Shown here piece by piece: positions 9,359 through 18,985 of a stretch of 64,000 nucleotides of DNA. Within the stretch, counting starts at the first letter, position 1; every line of letters starts with the position of its first letter. A program made the position numbers and the translations under genes. This stretch comes from Pseudomonadales bacterium (GTDB lineage: Bacteria > Pseudomonadota > Gammaproteobacteria > Pseudomonadales > DC-out160), in assembly GCA_019090455.1 (NCBI GenBank), contig JAHRWA010000104.1:182136-246135 (forward strand), written 5' to 3'. The notes beneath the pieces were generated by a model. It was not told where the DNA came from and did no database searches. It saw only the letters and a program-made list of their open reading frames with translations.

Positions 9359-11461
9359 ATGTTGGCGAACAGTAAAGATATGTTGGGGGCCGTGTTTTTT
9401 TTGGTGCTCTTAATTTGGGCTCAGGGTATTTGTGCAGAGACTTTTGGCGGGGCGAACGGGGAGTTGATGCTGCGATCTCAGGGAGGCAAGGCGGTTGCCG
9501 CGCCGTTGCTAAGGTCTGAAGTCGATATCGATGTTGGGGGGTTGTTAGCGCGAGTTGTTGTTACCCAATATTTTAAAAATACCACTGATATTTGGATGAA
9601 CGGCGAATACCAATTCCCCTTGCCTGAAAGAGCCGCTGTTGATCGTCTTGTCATGACGGTGGGTGAGCGTCGAATTGTCGGTGAGATAAAAGAGAAGCAA
9701 GTAGCAAAAAAAATGTTTGAACAAGCTCGACGCGCAGGGAAGCGCGCTAGTTTAGTGAGCCAACAACGTCCGAATTTGTTCACCAACAATATTGCGAACA
9801 TTGGTCCAGGGGAAACCATCAGTGTTGAAATTCATTACTTGGAAACACTAGATTACCAAAACGGTGAGTTTAGTCTTCGTCTTCCGACGACGATTACGCC
9901 GAGGTATATTCCGGCTCGTTCAAGAGAGGTTATTCAGGGATCTGAATTGAATGAAGAAGATGAATCGGAACTTAATACTGTTGCGAGTGATGTGAGTGTC
10001 GCCGGTACTATTGATAAAAATACGGGCTGGTTAAGTAGCACTGTTCAAGAAGAAGATCATCTCTCTATTTTTCCCCCTATGACGAATACCGGCAATTCAC
10101 AAACAATGCGCTTGCAGATGAGGATTGATGCCGGCTTTCCGCTGGAGTACGTGCACAGCCTTTATCATCCCGTTCAGGTGAGCAATACCGATACGCTTTA
10201 TCAATTGCAGTTTGTTGACCGCGAGATACCAATGAATCGTGACGTCGTTTTTCGCTGGAAGCCGAGAGTATTTGGTGGAATCGGTGCGGCTTTATTTAAA
10301 CAAGAAATGGCGGGGCACGATTATCATTTGTTAATGCTGCTGCCCAATATCGAGACTTTGTCTCAAACGGCTCAAGAGGTGTTGCCGCGAGAGTTGATTT
10401 TTGTCTTGGATACTTCTGGCTCTATGAGTGGAGAGTCGATTCGCCAAGCGCGAGCGGCATTGATCCAAGGGTTGGAGCACCTCAAGCCGGGAGATCGATT
10501 TAATGTGATTGAATTTAATGATCAAGCGAGTCAGCTTTATCCCTCGGCTGTTGATTTTGATCTCCACTATATTGAGAAGGCGAAGCACTATATAAAAAAC
10601 CTCAATGCGAATGGTGGGACGAATATCGCAGGGGCATTAGACCTTGCGCTGATGCATGATGCATCAGAAGGTTATGTTCGTCAGATTGTATTTATTACCG
10701 ATGGTAGCGTGGGTAATGAAGAGGATTTGTTTATTCGGATTCACCAAAACCTTCGTGAGAATCGTCTCTTCACTGTGGGTATCGGGTCAGCTCCGAATCG
10801 TTATTTTATGCGTGTAGCGGCGGAGATTGGTCGTGGCAGTTTTACGCATATTGGCGATGTGGGCGAGGTTGAGAAGCAAATGTCGGATCTATTTCGTAAA
10901 TTGGAAAGCCCCGTGTTAGCGGGCTTGAAGCTTGATTGGGGCGGGGCAGATGTCGACGTTTTTCCGAAACGCGCACCGGATATTTATGCAGGGGAACCGC
11001 TGGTGCTTTATCTTCGTTCGGATTCGGGCGCGTTAAAGGGTTCGCTACGGGTAGAAGGCAACAGAGTCGGTGAGCGTTGGCAGAAAACGTTATTACTGGA
11101 TATTGCTAAAAACCAAGATGGCGTTGCGAAGCAATGGGCACGGCATAAAATACATGAAATCATGTCACCGCAGAATAAGACCGCTGCTGAGGATAAAAAA
11201 CAAAACGTATTAACGCTGGCCTTGAAGCATCAATTGTTAAGTCGATATACCAGCTTCATTGCGATAGAAGAAACTGTGACGAGACCTCGTGATCAGAAAT
11301 CTCAGAGTATAAAAATTCCAAATGCGATGCCTAAAGGCAATACCATGGCGATGCCTCAAACAGCGACGTCATCCGTATTCAATCTGATAGTGGGTTCCAT
11401 TTTTTTGATACTGGGCTCTTTGATGTTTAGTTTTTTGATGTGGCGATCTGAACCAAGATGA
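9359..11461 (+). CDS. Marine proteobacterial sortase target protein (VIT and VWA domains)
   Basis: This is a 700-residue secreted protein of the type paired one-to-one with class GN sortases. A signal peptide covers about residues 1-26. A VIT domain (about 30-165) is followed by a VWA domain starting near residue 340 with the MIDAS sequence LDTSGSMSG. At the C-terminus a sorting signal is visible: MPQTAT (residues 665-670), then a hydrophobic helix and the basic tail WRSEPR. The sortase would cleave within MPQTAT and attach or process the protein at the cell envelope. The stop overlaps the sortase start by four bases (ATGA). VIT/VWA proteins usually mediate protein or matrix contacts, so an adhesive surface role is inferred. 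Confidence 0.93.
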   Translation: MLANSKDMLGAVFFLVLLIWAQGICAETFGGANGELMLRSQGGKAVAAPLLRSEVDIDVGGLLARVVVTQYFKNTTDIWMNGEYQFPLPERAAVDRLVMTVGERRIVGEIKEKQVAKKMFEQARRAGKRASLVSQQRPNLFTNNIANIGPGETISVEIHYLETLDYQNGEFSLRLPTTITPRYIPARSREVIQGSELNEEDESELNTVASDVSVAGTIDKNTGWLSSTVQEEDHLSIFPPMTNTGNSQTMRLQMRIDAGFPLEYVHSLYHPVQVSNTDTLYQLQFVDREIPMNRDVVFRWKPRVFGGIGAALFKQEMAGHDYHLLMLLPNIETLSQTAQEVLPRELIFVLDTSGSMSGESIRQARAALIQGLEHLKPGDRFNVIEFNDQASQLYPSAVDFDLHYIEKAKHYIKNLNANGGTNIAGALDLALMHDASEGYVRQIVFITDGSVGNEEDLFIRIHQNLRENRLFTVGIGSAPNRYFMRVAAEIGRGSFTHIGDVGEVEKQMSDLFRKLESPVLAGLKLDWGGADVDVFPKRAPDIYAGEPLVLYLRSDSGALKGSLRVEGNRVGERWQKTLLLDIAKNQDGVAKQWARHKIHEIMSPQNKTAAEDKKQNVLTLALKHQLLSRYTSFIAIEETVTRPRDQKSQSIKIPNAMPKGNTMAMPQTATSSVFNLIVGSIFLILGSLMFSFLMWRSEPR

Positions 11462-12177
11462 AGGATAAACACAGCGGGAAATACAAAGCCAAAATCCGCT
11501 TTTGTAGGTTGTTCGTAATTCTGATGGTGATGATCATTGGTCTCGCCTTCACGGGTAAAGGTGCCTACATTCAGAGTAAAGCAGTCTTAGCGCAAGGTTT
11601 GATGGTTTTAGCTTGGCAGCGTTATCTCGATACGGGCGAACCCCAAAAGCCTTGGCCTTGGGCTGACATAAAACCCATCGGTAAGTTAATCGTTGATCGT
11701 TTGCAGGTGGAGCAAATTATGTTGGATTCTCATGCGGGAGAGGCTTTGGCGTTTGGTCCTGGGATGGTTCGAGGAGAAACTTCATGGTCGAACACTACAT
11801 GGCCGAACACTTCATTATCGAACACTTCACTGTCGAATAATCCTGTGTGGGTTGTGGCGGGACATCGAGATACCCACTTTCGGTTTTTAGAAAAATTATT
11901 ATTGAAGGACGTGATTCGATTGTCGATTGGGTCGGATGAAACAGGAGCGGAGGGTTTCCCTAATGATGCCGCCTATGCGATTCAAAGTCTGCAAGTGATG
12001 GATAGCCGGATTCATCACCTGCCACTGAACGCAATGGAAAACACACTTTATCTTGTCACCTGTTACCCCTTCAATGAGATAAGATCCGGCGGTCCGTTGC
12101 GATATGTTGTGACTGCTACGCAAGTGCAGCGGCATTCACTCCCCTTTTCGGATACGGATAACACTGCCTACTTTTGA
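11458..12177 (+). CDS. Class GN sortase
   Basis: This is a 239-residue cysteine transpeptidase with one N-terminal membrane anchor (about residues 17-35). The catalytic set is visible: His136 in VVAGHRDTHF, Cys202 in LVTCYPF and Arg215 in GGPLRYVV. It belongs to the proteobacterial GN class, which is dedicated to the VIT/VWA protein encoded immediately upstream. A run of imperfect five-residue repeats (SWSNT-TWPNT-SLSNT-SLSNN, residues 109-128) is inserted just before the catalytic His strand, encoded by 15-bp tandem DNA repeats. Its last 42 bp overlap the 3' end of the convergent acylase gene. Confidence 0.93.
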   Translation: MKDKHSGKYKAKIRFCRLFVILMVMIIGLAFTGKGAYIQSKAVLAQGLMVLAWQRYLDTGEPQKPWPWADIKPIGKLIVDRLQVEQIMLDSHAGEALAFGPGMVRGETSWSNTTWPNTSLSNTSLSNNPVWVVAGHRDTHFRFLEKLLLKDVIRLSIGSDETGAEGFPNDAAYAIQSLQVMDSRIHHLPLNAMENTLYLVTCYPFNEIRSGGPLRYVVTATQVQRHSLPFSDTDNTAYF

Positions 12178-14493
12178 GCTGAGGATGTCACGAGAGCAAT
12201 AAGGTACGTCTATCCATTGTTTCTCACTGTAGAGTTCCGTGGAGTCGGCATAATGCGGGGAAGCGGGATTCGATGACTGCGAATAAGTTAAAGCCACTTG
12301 TGCATCGGGGCAATGAGTGTCATCAAAACTGACCACTTGGATATAACTGTTGCCGGTGAATATGTCGCTGTAGCCTTCTTCTGGAATGAGGTTTGATTGA
12401 ATAACGCTAAACCCAAATCCAGTGCTGCCGTGAATTGGGATATCCTGGTCTCCTCGAGTGACATATTGCAGCTCGCCCCAAGGCTGATTAATCTCAAGCC
12501 CCGCCTCTAAAATTCGCTCAACAGCGCTGGCCAGTGAATTCTTAACGTGTTCAACAACATTTGGGTTCTCAATGTCTAGCGTGTTCGGCGTGACCACGGG
12601 TTGGTTTGGATCAAAAGGCACTGCCCAAAAAGAGTCGCCACTTGTCAGCGTTTTCCACATTTCAAGAAAGAGGTGGGGGCCAATACTGTCGACATTTGAT
12701 TTTCTATCCCATCCTGCCAATATTCCACAAGCTTCAATGACGCGATGTGGTGTGGTTGAATAATCTGACCAGTCCACATCGCCACTGCAAACCTCAATGA
12801 CTGAATCGGTAATTAACTCAGCGGCATAATTTCTGTTACCGTACATAATGTCACGCATATTTTGATTGTTAAATCCGCCTTCGCCTAAGCCATCCTCCCC
12901 ACTAAGGCGGTCACGAATTTGAATATGCGCTAAGCGAGAGCGCAAGGTTTGTTCCCCTTGCTCTTCACCCACAATCGGTGAATAACCGGTTAAGGGACTG
13001 TCCTCGTTACTCAACCAATAACTGTCATTGGAATTCAGCGCATAATCACTGGTTGTCATGCTGGGTAGCTGGGATGCGCCCAGTGTGCCTTCCTGTTGGG
13101 AGTCTTCATCGTTACCCCATTCGCAATCGGGGTCGGAACCATCCAAGGTGACATATCCCGCTTGCGTTAAAGCCGGTGCAATGAGGCCTCGTACACAACT
13201 GTTTATCTGCGCGGCCGTTACATTGGGTGTTGTACTGTAGTCGCCATAAAATGCCGTTCCCTCGCGATCTACGGCAACGGTGTTGGTCCAGGGGTTCCCC
13301 ATACTCGCACTAGCCGCTTCCAGTTCTTCCATGTTTTTCGCTGCGCCCATCATTCTCCAAGTATCCAAGCTGCGGGTATTGGATAAATTCACATCTCGGA
13401 CCGCTAACACCGTGCCAAAGACGTTGGGCCAGCCGGCTAAATTGGGATTCACGGGAGACAAGTCTAGGATAGGGCCGTAATGGGTAAAGTAGTAAGTGTG
13501 CTCAACCGTTAAAAAGGTGCCATCACCTTTGGGAACCTGAACTGAAACAGTTTCTGTTGTAATGTCGCGAGTTTCATTTCCATAGACGTATTTCATTGGA
13601 TTGGTTGGGTCCAGTGTCACTTCATAAAAGGTAAAACGCTTACCGGTGGAAACCGTATGACTCCATGCAATATCTTTATTGTAACCGACGTGTATCAAGG
13701 GAAAGCCATATAAGGAAGCGCCCATGACATTGTATTCTCCCTTAACCTCCAAATGCGCCATGTAAAAACGCAGACTACCCTGCCAGGGAAAATGCGGATT
13801 ACCCAACAATAGTCCTCTGCCATTATCCGTTAAGTCACCCCCTATGGCGTAGGCATTACTGCCCATTTCTTCATGACTGGGCAGATTCATCGCTTTCGTA
13901 TTCAGTGCTAAATCAAGACTTCCTTTTTTTGGTGTTTCTTGTTTGGCTAAGGATTGATTGGTCGGTCCATCCGCTAATGCAATTAATCCCGCTAAAGGTC
14001 CGCTACTCGAGACTAAAAGAGTTTTACGAAGTGCTTTTGCTAAGTCCAATCTATTCAAAGGACGTACCCACGCCTCGCCGCGACAGCCCTGTTCACCTTG
14101 TGCCAGATTGTCGATACCGGTTTCTTCCAAGTAGCGATTCATCCCGTCGGTGTAGCCTTCGATGAGGTCTTGGGTTTGCTGCGATATTAAGGTGAGAAAC
14201 TCCTCTTCAATGATAGAGTCTTCGTTGTAGAGCGCGTATAAGAAATCGTTTTCGATAGCGCCTTCTGCCCCCAAATAACGAACAGACTCTCCGTTGGCTT
14301 CCACGATATCTTTCATTAGGATACAAAAGTTATCGCGCGCGAAAGCATATCCATACCCATAGCCAAGTCCAAGCCAGGTATCGGATGTAATATGAGGGAT
14401 ACCGTTTTCGGTTCGGACGATGAGGGCGCTTTGTTCGCTTGAACAGGAAGTGAGTAAAAAGAGAAAGAGGAAAACTGGGAGCAGTCGCGGCAT
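12136..14493 (-). CDS. Penicillin acylase family (Ntn-hydrolase) lipoprotein
   Basis: This is a 785-residue amidohydrolase precursor of the penicillin/acyl-homoserine-lactone acylase family. A lipoprotein signal ends in LLTSC (Cys17). The small-subunit region is followed by a processing site at GSNAYAIGG, where Ser212 would become the N-terminal nucleophile of the large subunit after self-cleavage. The characteristic sequences LLGNPHFPW, HTVSTGKRFTFYEV and ALNSNDSYW follow. Substrates in the family include beta-lactam side chains, N-acyl homoserine lactones and cyclic lipopeptides; the substrate cannot be predicted here. The lipobox suggests a membrane-anchored periplasmic enzyme, which is less usual than soluble export. 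It is monocistronic and convergent with the sortase gene. Confidence 0.9.
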   Translation of the reverse strand: MPRLLPVFLFLFLLTSCSSEQSALIVRTENGIPHITSDTWLGLGYGYGYAFARDNFCILMKDIVEANGESVRYLGAEGAIENDFLYALYNEDSIIEEEFLTLISQQTQDLIEGYTDGMNRYLEETGIDNLAQGEQGCRGEAWVRPLNRLDLAKALRKTLLVSSSGPLAGLIALADGPTNQSLAKQETPKKGSLDLALNTKAMNLPSHEEMGSNAYAIGGDLTDNGRGLLLGNPHFPWQGSLRFYMAHLEVKGEYNVMGASLYGFPLIHVGYNKDIAWSHTVSTGKRFTFYEVTLDPTNPMKYVYGNETRDITTETVSVQVPKGDGTFLTVEHTYYFTHYGPILDLSPVNPNLAGWPNVFGTVLAVRDVNLSNTRSLDTWRMMGAAKNMEELEAASASMGNPWTNTVAVDREGTAFYGDYSTTPNVTAAQINSCVRGLIAPALTQAGYVTLDGSDPDCEWGNDEDSQQEGTLGASQLPSMTTSDYALNSNDSYWLSNEDSPLTGYSPIVGEEQGEQTLRSRLAHIQIRDRLSGEDGLGEGGFNNQNMRDIMYGNRNYAAELITDSVIEVCSGDVDWSDYSTTPHRVIEACGILAGWDRKSNVDSIGPHLFLEMWKTLTSGDSFWAVPFDPNQPVVTPNTLDIENPNVVEHVKNSLASAVERILEAGLEINQPWGELQYVTRGDQDIPIHGSTGFGFSVIQSNLIPEEGYSDIFTGNSYIQVVSFDDTHCPDAQVALTYSQSSNPASPHYADSTELYSEKQWIDVPYCSRDILSSKVGSVIRIRKGE

Positions 14494-14751
14494 AGCATTA
14501 ATCCTTTAATGTTGTTTTTGAGTGATGGTTCTAACGATGATTTTTAGTTTGTGTCTTAGATGCAATCTCATGTTTCCGGTTACGTACTATAGACGAGGTA
14601 GCCGCTATTGCTACTCGTTATGAGGTAGGTGGGTATATTGGGGGTTGAATTAAAAAATATCATTAAACTTTTTAGAAGTTTCTAGCTCTTGTTCGTATTA
14701 AGCAGGCATACTCACAGGAGTTTCGATCTATGCAAGGAGCGCACTGAAACC
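14494..14751. other. Divergent intergenic region
   Basis: This gap lies between the acylase gene (minus) and the lipoprotein gene (plus). It is AT-rich, and promoters for both must be here, but I see no clear operator or hairpin. Confidence 0.4.
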
Positions 14752-17043
14752 ATGAAATCAAAAGTATTTTTTAGCCTTTCTTCGTTTGTTTTTTTGTTTG
14801 AGTGTTTAGCACACTTTCTTGAGGTGCAATTAGTACGAATTTGCAAAGCTCTGTCAGTGCTGTTGGGTTGTGTGATTTTGGTTGGTTGTGTCATTCCCTC
14901 GCTTTCGGGTTCTAGCGAAAGTTCCAGTAAAAGCGCCAACCAAAGTTCAGCTCAAACCTTGGGGAAAAATCCCAAGCTTGCAGTGTCGGCTAACCGTACA
15001 GGCAAACTATTTGGCTCCTGGTCAGGGTTACTTATGGGAGGGAAAATGCTGCCTCTTGATGTTGAGATCAGTGAGACGTCAATTGTTCTTACCGAGAAGT
15101 TTGATCCGCAGACTGGTGAGCCTCTGGTGGCTATCGAAGTCGAACTCAAGCCACGTGATGTGATTGAGACCTTTGGAGCCAAGGCGCATTTTCTTCGCCG
15201 GCAAAGAGCGGGATCTCGGGTTCTGCTCAGCGGAGTCTATCGACCGATGTCAGAGACGCTTCGCATTGATCCCCATTACCATGGTAAGGCAGTACGGAAT
15301 TCGCCATTCGGGAAGCACGCGTTAAATGCCGTCATTGATTTTGGTTCTAGCACAGTGGCGGGTTATACAAGGCTCTCCGATGGTAGGCCCGACGCTGCGA
15401 GATCAGAGCTGTTATTAGTTCGAGCTGAAGTTGGGAAAGAGCTGTTTTTAACGGCGCGTCGTGAATTTGCGGGCCAAGATAAACACGGCGTGTTTACGGC
15501 TTCTGCAGCATCGACTAAAGATGTTATATCCTGGATGGCTCCGCTCTTCAGTGGTAAGCCTTATACAACTCGCGAAATGATGACTGACGTAAACTTTGAG
15601 CCTGTGTTTGGTAAACGATTCGATGCGCTATCGATGAAGGAGCGTAGCAAGATGCAGGCTAATATGCTGAAAGGGTTGTCAGCGGCCGATTCGCGAGCAG
15701 AGTTTCAATCGTTTAGTAACTTCAGTGGCATGATCAGTGGCCAGACAGTTGGCGGCGGATTGATCCTGTTACATGGCGTACTGGTCGATCGCGTTTTTCG
15801 TGAGTGGCGTGTGAAGTCAACAGCGCAATTGCGTGCCCTGCAAGCTGCGCCTGATTTGCTAGCGCGAGCTAATGCATTTTCACATTGGCCCAAAGATCTG
15901 ACGGATAAGCTCGCGCCGATTACTGAAAATGATTTGAGTGTGCTGCGCCGGGATGCCATTAAGCGCCTCGCAGTCCCATCGGTTGTAGCGGCAGTGATGG
16001 ACATCGATAAGCTACCCGCAAGTGTCGTTAATGTCCGTCGCGCGACATTGTTCCCTGAGCGTGAAGCAGAGCTTTTGGCAGAGTTGTCTCCTGAGGAAAA
16101 GGAGCGCGCAATCGCTAGCGTACTGAAATCGCGTGAACGTCTGCTTGCGGAGGTGCTTGCAGGGCGTGCCAATCATATCGACACGTTAGGTTCTGGTGTT
16201 GCGGCGCTGAAGGCAGGTTCAGCCTGGTATAAACAATTAGAGGTGGAGTTTTCGAGAGAACTGAATTCTCCCGCATTTAGATCTTTTCTCAAGCCCTTGC
16301 AAGCGCAGCGTAAAATCGATGCGCGAGTTGCTCTTAGCGCGATGGAGCAGCGGATTAGTCGGACCTGGGAGCCGGCGAAGGTGACTGCTTTGGTTACAAC
16401 TTGGATGTCTGTTCCAGGAGACAGTCATATCCCAGAGCTTGTCGCGACAAAGGAAACGGCGCGACGACGGGTGAGTGATTTGAAGTGGGCGAACTTTGCG
16501 AGGGATTTTTCTAAGCAAGAGCAGGGATGGTTAAGTCGAGGCACCAGGCGAGTCGAGCCACCTTTGAAGGGGAGTACTGCGCCAACCACGGACTCCATTC
16601 GTTTTGCATTTGCCAGGGAGTACAGTATGGAGATGGTGGGTTTGGGTGTTGCGAACGGAAGCCGAGCTAATCCAACCACCGCAGCCTATATGGGTGCCTA
16701 TCATCTCGCGATAAACCAACTTGAGTTGCTACGCTCTTACCAAGAACCCTCAGGCTCCTGGATTGTTGAAATCAATTACAGCCTCAAACTGAGTGCTGGA
16801 AAAGGCACCATTCTTGAGTTTGTCTCGAAAGATGAGTTGGCGCAACGTATGATCTATGGCCCGGTGCTGAAGAGTTTCAATGCTGTGCCCCCTTCGATAA
16901 AAATTCATCGCTTCGAACTCGCAGCAGATGGTTGGCGTTCATCGAGTTTGCAAGAAGAGGCGAAGCAAGGCGCTATACGGGGGCTACAAACCATCGCGGG
17001 CAATATTGGAAGCTTGAGGTTCGATCCCCCTGATGACTGGTAG
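14752..17043 (+). CDS. Uncharacterised large putative lipoprotein
   Basis: I do not recognise this 763-residue protein. A lipobox-like sequence, VILVGC, lies near residue 45 from the ATG at 14752. A GTG at 14824 would give a conventional signal peptide (MQLVRICKALSVLLGCVILVGC less its last residues) and may be the true start. A Ser/Gln-rich linker follows. Residues about 75-200 look beta-rich (GSWSGLLMGGKMLPLDVEIS), and the middle and C-terminal parts are helical and rich in Ala, Arg and Glu. A final globular part ends in RFDPPDDW. No enzyme motif is visible. The gene overlaps the FAN1 gene start by 11 bp. An envelope-associated role is inferred only from the signal. Confidence 0.65.
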   Translation: MKSKVFFSLSSFVFLFECLAHFLEVQLVRICKALSVLLGCVILVGCVIPSLSGSSESSSKSANQSSAQTLGKNPKLAVSANRTGKLFGSWSGLLMGGKMLPLDVEISETSIVLTEKFDPQTGEPLVAIEVELKPRDVIETFGAKAHFLRRQRAGSRVLLSGVYRPMSETLRIDPHYHGKAVRNSPFGKHALNAVIDFGSSTVAGYTRLSDGRPDAARSELLLVRAEVGKELFLTARREFAGQDKHGVFTASAASTKDVISWMAPLFSGKPYTTREMMTDVNFEPVFGKRFDALSMKERSKMQANMLKGLSAADSRAEFQSFSNFSGMISGQTVGGGLILLHGVLVDRVFREWRVKSTAQLRALQAAPDLLARANAFSHWPKDLTDKLAPITENDLSVLRRDAIKRLAVPSVVAAVMDIDKLPASVVNVRRATLFPEREAELLAELSPEEKERAIASVLKSRERLLAEVLAGRANHIDTLGSGVAALKAGSAWYKQLEVEFSRELNSPAFRSFLKPLQAQRKIDARVALSAMEQRISRTWEPAKVTALVTTWMSVPGDSHIPELVATKETARRRVSDLKWANFARDFSKQEQGWLSRGTRRVEPPLKGSTAPTTDSIRFAFAREYSMEMVGLGVANGSRANPTTAAYMGAYHLAINQLELLRSYQEPSGSWIVEINYSLKLSAGKGTILEFVSKDELAQRMIYGPVLKSFNAVPPSIKIHRFELAADGWRSSSLQEEAKQGAIRGLQTIAGNIGSLRFDPPDDW

Positions 17044-18715
17044 TATCTTAGAGGGTCAGATGAATGTTGAGTTAGCCAGTGATTATTATCTAACAAACTT
17101 TAAAGAATTGATCGAGTATATAGGGTCCACCTATACCGATTTACTCAGCTCTGAGGAGCGGGGCTTTTTACTCATTTTCTCCCAGTTACCCCGAGAGTCA
17201 CAGATGCTGTATATCCGCATGTTGACTCGTAAAGGAGAATGGTTTCGTGCCCGGAAGCTCAACTATCAGGAAATACCTGATCTTTTCGGTGCGGTTACCT
17301 CTTTAGAGAAAAGTGATTTGGTGCAGGTTTATCCCGCTAAATCTATGTTGCCGCTAGCCGCCGTTATCGGTCTGTTTACCAAAGCCGAGTGGCTGCTACA
17401 GCTTAAGTTCTGCGGTATCGATACGGCCTCTTTAAAAACGTTAAAGCGAGCGGCATTAGAGGAGCGTATTTTTGAGCTTGCTGAACATCACAGTGCTTTG
17501 TCTTACTTTGAAAATGAGATTTTATTCTGCCTAAAAGGCAGTGCAGTATTTGATACTTTTAAATTATTGTATTTCGGTAATCAGCACCAGGATCTCACTG
17601 AATTCGTGCTGCGCGATCTCGGTCACTATCGCTATGAAGACTACCTCATCAATCGCGATACACGAAGCTTCCAGGATAAATCGCAACTGCAAGCCCACCA
17701 ACACTACTACGCAATCATCGAACCTCTGGAAGAAGTTTTGTTGCAATCCAAAGCAGAAATCATCGCATTGGTGGAGCAACTACCCGCAACGCCTCAATCC
17801 GATCGACTATTAGATCGACGTATCCAAAGCGTTAAACTCCGCCTTGCTCGACAGCTAGAGCGACTAGACGCACCGCAGCAGGCACTACTGATCTATCAGC
17901 AATGCAATATTCCTCCCGCTCGCGAACGAAGTGCGCGTATTTTTGTGAAACAGCAACGAATCGATGAAGGGTTGAATCTATGCCGAGAAATAATAGCCCA
18001 GCCTCGCTCTGAAGCAGAGCAACAATTTGGCGAAGGCTTCGGTTATCGCACTGCTCGAAAACACAAATTAGATTGGCAGGCACCATCGAACTATAAGCCG
18101 CCTCGGCGAACACTTACTCTAACTCCCACTGGGGCTGGAGTAGAGGTTGATGTTGCTTGTTATTTCTCACAAAATGGAGAATGTCATTTCGTGGAGAATG
18201 ATTTGTTTTCCAGTTTGTTTGGCCTGTTATATTGGGAGGTGATATTCGCCCCCGTCAAAGGTGCCTTCACCAATCCTTTTCAGATCCGCCCCCATGATTT
18301 GCATGAACCCGATTTTCTGACTCAACGGCAAGCGGTATTTTCCCAAGCCAACCACGCCTTGCTTAGCCAAGAGCTTTTGAACGATGCCATAACAAGCCGA
18401 TGGACTGAAAAATTCGGTATTGCCAATTATTTTGTAAATTGGTCCTGGATTGACGAAGCGTTAATTCACACCGCCTTAGCGCGTATCCCCTTGCCGCATC
18501 TTAAAGCGATCTTTCAACGCATCTGGCAAGATATTCGAGCCAATTGTTCGGGCTTTCCCGATTTGATTTTATTGACGGATACGGGTTATGAATTAATTGA
18601 AGTCAAAGGTCCGGGGGATACACTACAGGCCAATCAGCTGCGTTGGATGCGGTATTTTCATCAGCAGAATATTCCTCATAGAGTTGTGTATGTTGAGTTT
18701 GATTCTTTAGGTTAA
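17033..18715 (+). CDS. FAN1-type VRR-NUC domain nuclease
   Basis: This is a 560-residue protein matching bacterial FAN1 in length and organisation. FAN1 is a structure-specific 5' flap endonuclease/exonuclease acting in interstrand-crosslink repair. The N-terminal half is an all-helical DNA-binding and TPR-like region. The C-terminal VRR-NUC domain carries the PD-(D/E)xK motif in GFPDLILLTDTGYELIEVKG, followed by GPGD and the QLRW helix. ATG codons at 17033 and 17060 are both possible starts; the first overlaps the upstream lipoprotein gene by 11 bp. It could be co-transcribed with the lipoprotein gene, without an obvious functional link. Confidence 0.88.
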   Translation: MTGSILEGQMNVELASDYYLTNFKELIEYIGSTYTDLLSSEERGFLLIFSQLPRESQMLYIRMLTRKGEWFRARKLNYQEIPDLFGAVTSLEKSDLVQVYPAKSMLPLAAVIGLFTKAEWLLQLKFCGIDTASLKTLKRAALEERIFELAEHHSALSYFENEILFCLKGSAVFDTFKLLYFGNQHQDLTEFVLRDLGHYRYEDYLINRDTRSFQDKSQLQAHQHYYAIIEPLEEVLLQSKAEIIALVEQLPATPQSDRLLDRRIQSVKLRLARQLERLDAPQQALLIYQQCNIPPARERSARIFVKQQRIDEGLNLCREIIAQPRSEAEQQFGEGFGYRTARKHKLDWQAPSNYKPPRRTLTLTPTGAGVEVDVACYFSQNGECHFVENDLFSSLFGLLYWEVIFAPVKGAFTNPFQIRPHDLHEPDFLTQRQAVFSQANHALLSQELLNDAITSRWTEKFGIANYFVNWSWIDEALIHTALARIPLPHLKAIFQRIWQDIRANCSGFPDLILLTDTGYELIEVKGPGDTLQANQLRWMRYFHQQNIPHRVVYVEFDSLG

Positions 18716-18729
18716 TCGGGAGCAAAACA

Positions 18730-18975
18730 ATGGCGAGAAATACATCGGTGACATTGGGTGAGCATTTTGATGAATTCGTGCTTGAAAAAATAAATGCGGG
18801 GCGTTTTCAGTCTGTAAGTGAGGTTGTGCGTGCGGGTTTACGAAAGTTAGAAAAAGATGAGATTAGGCTGCAAGCGCTTAAAGATAAATTGCAAGCAGGC
18901 GAAGATAGCCCATTAGTTGGAGGGTTTAATGGTGAGAAATTTATAGAAGAGCTACACAAGAAGCACCTTAAATGA
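18730..18975 (+). CDS. ParD-like ribbon-helix-helix antitoxin
   Basis: This 81-residue protein has an N-terminal ribbon-helix-helix motif (NTSVTLGEHFDEFVLEKINA, then SVSEVVRAGLRKLE). The helical C-terminal tail is typical of ParD, which binds ParE and represses its own operon. A good Shine-Dalgarno sequence (CGGGAGC) precedes the ATG. The partner toxin gene 10 bp downstream carries a nonsense codon, so this antitoxin may now be an orphan. It marks the left part of the accessory island that ends at ssrA. Confidence 0.9.
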   Translation: MARNTSVTLGEHFDEFVLEKINAGRFQSVSEVVRAGLRKLEKDEIRLQALKDKLQAGEDSPLVGGFNGEKFIEELHKKHLK

Positions 18976-18985
18976 TCTCTCAGAA

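Noticed and set aside
15705..16172. 155-codon antisense open frame inside the lipoprotein gene
   Set aside because: Low-complexity Ser/Arg-rich translation mirroring the sense codons; it has no ribosome site and no family resemblance.
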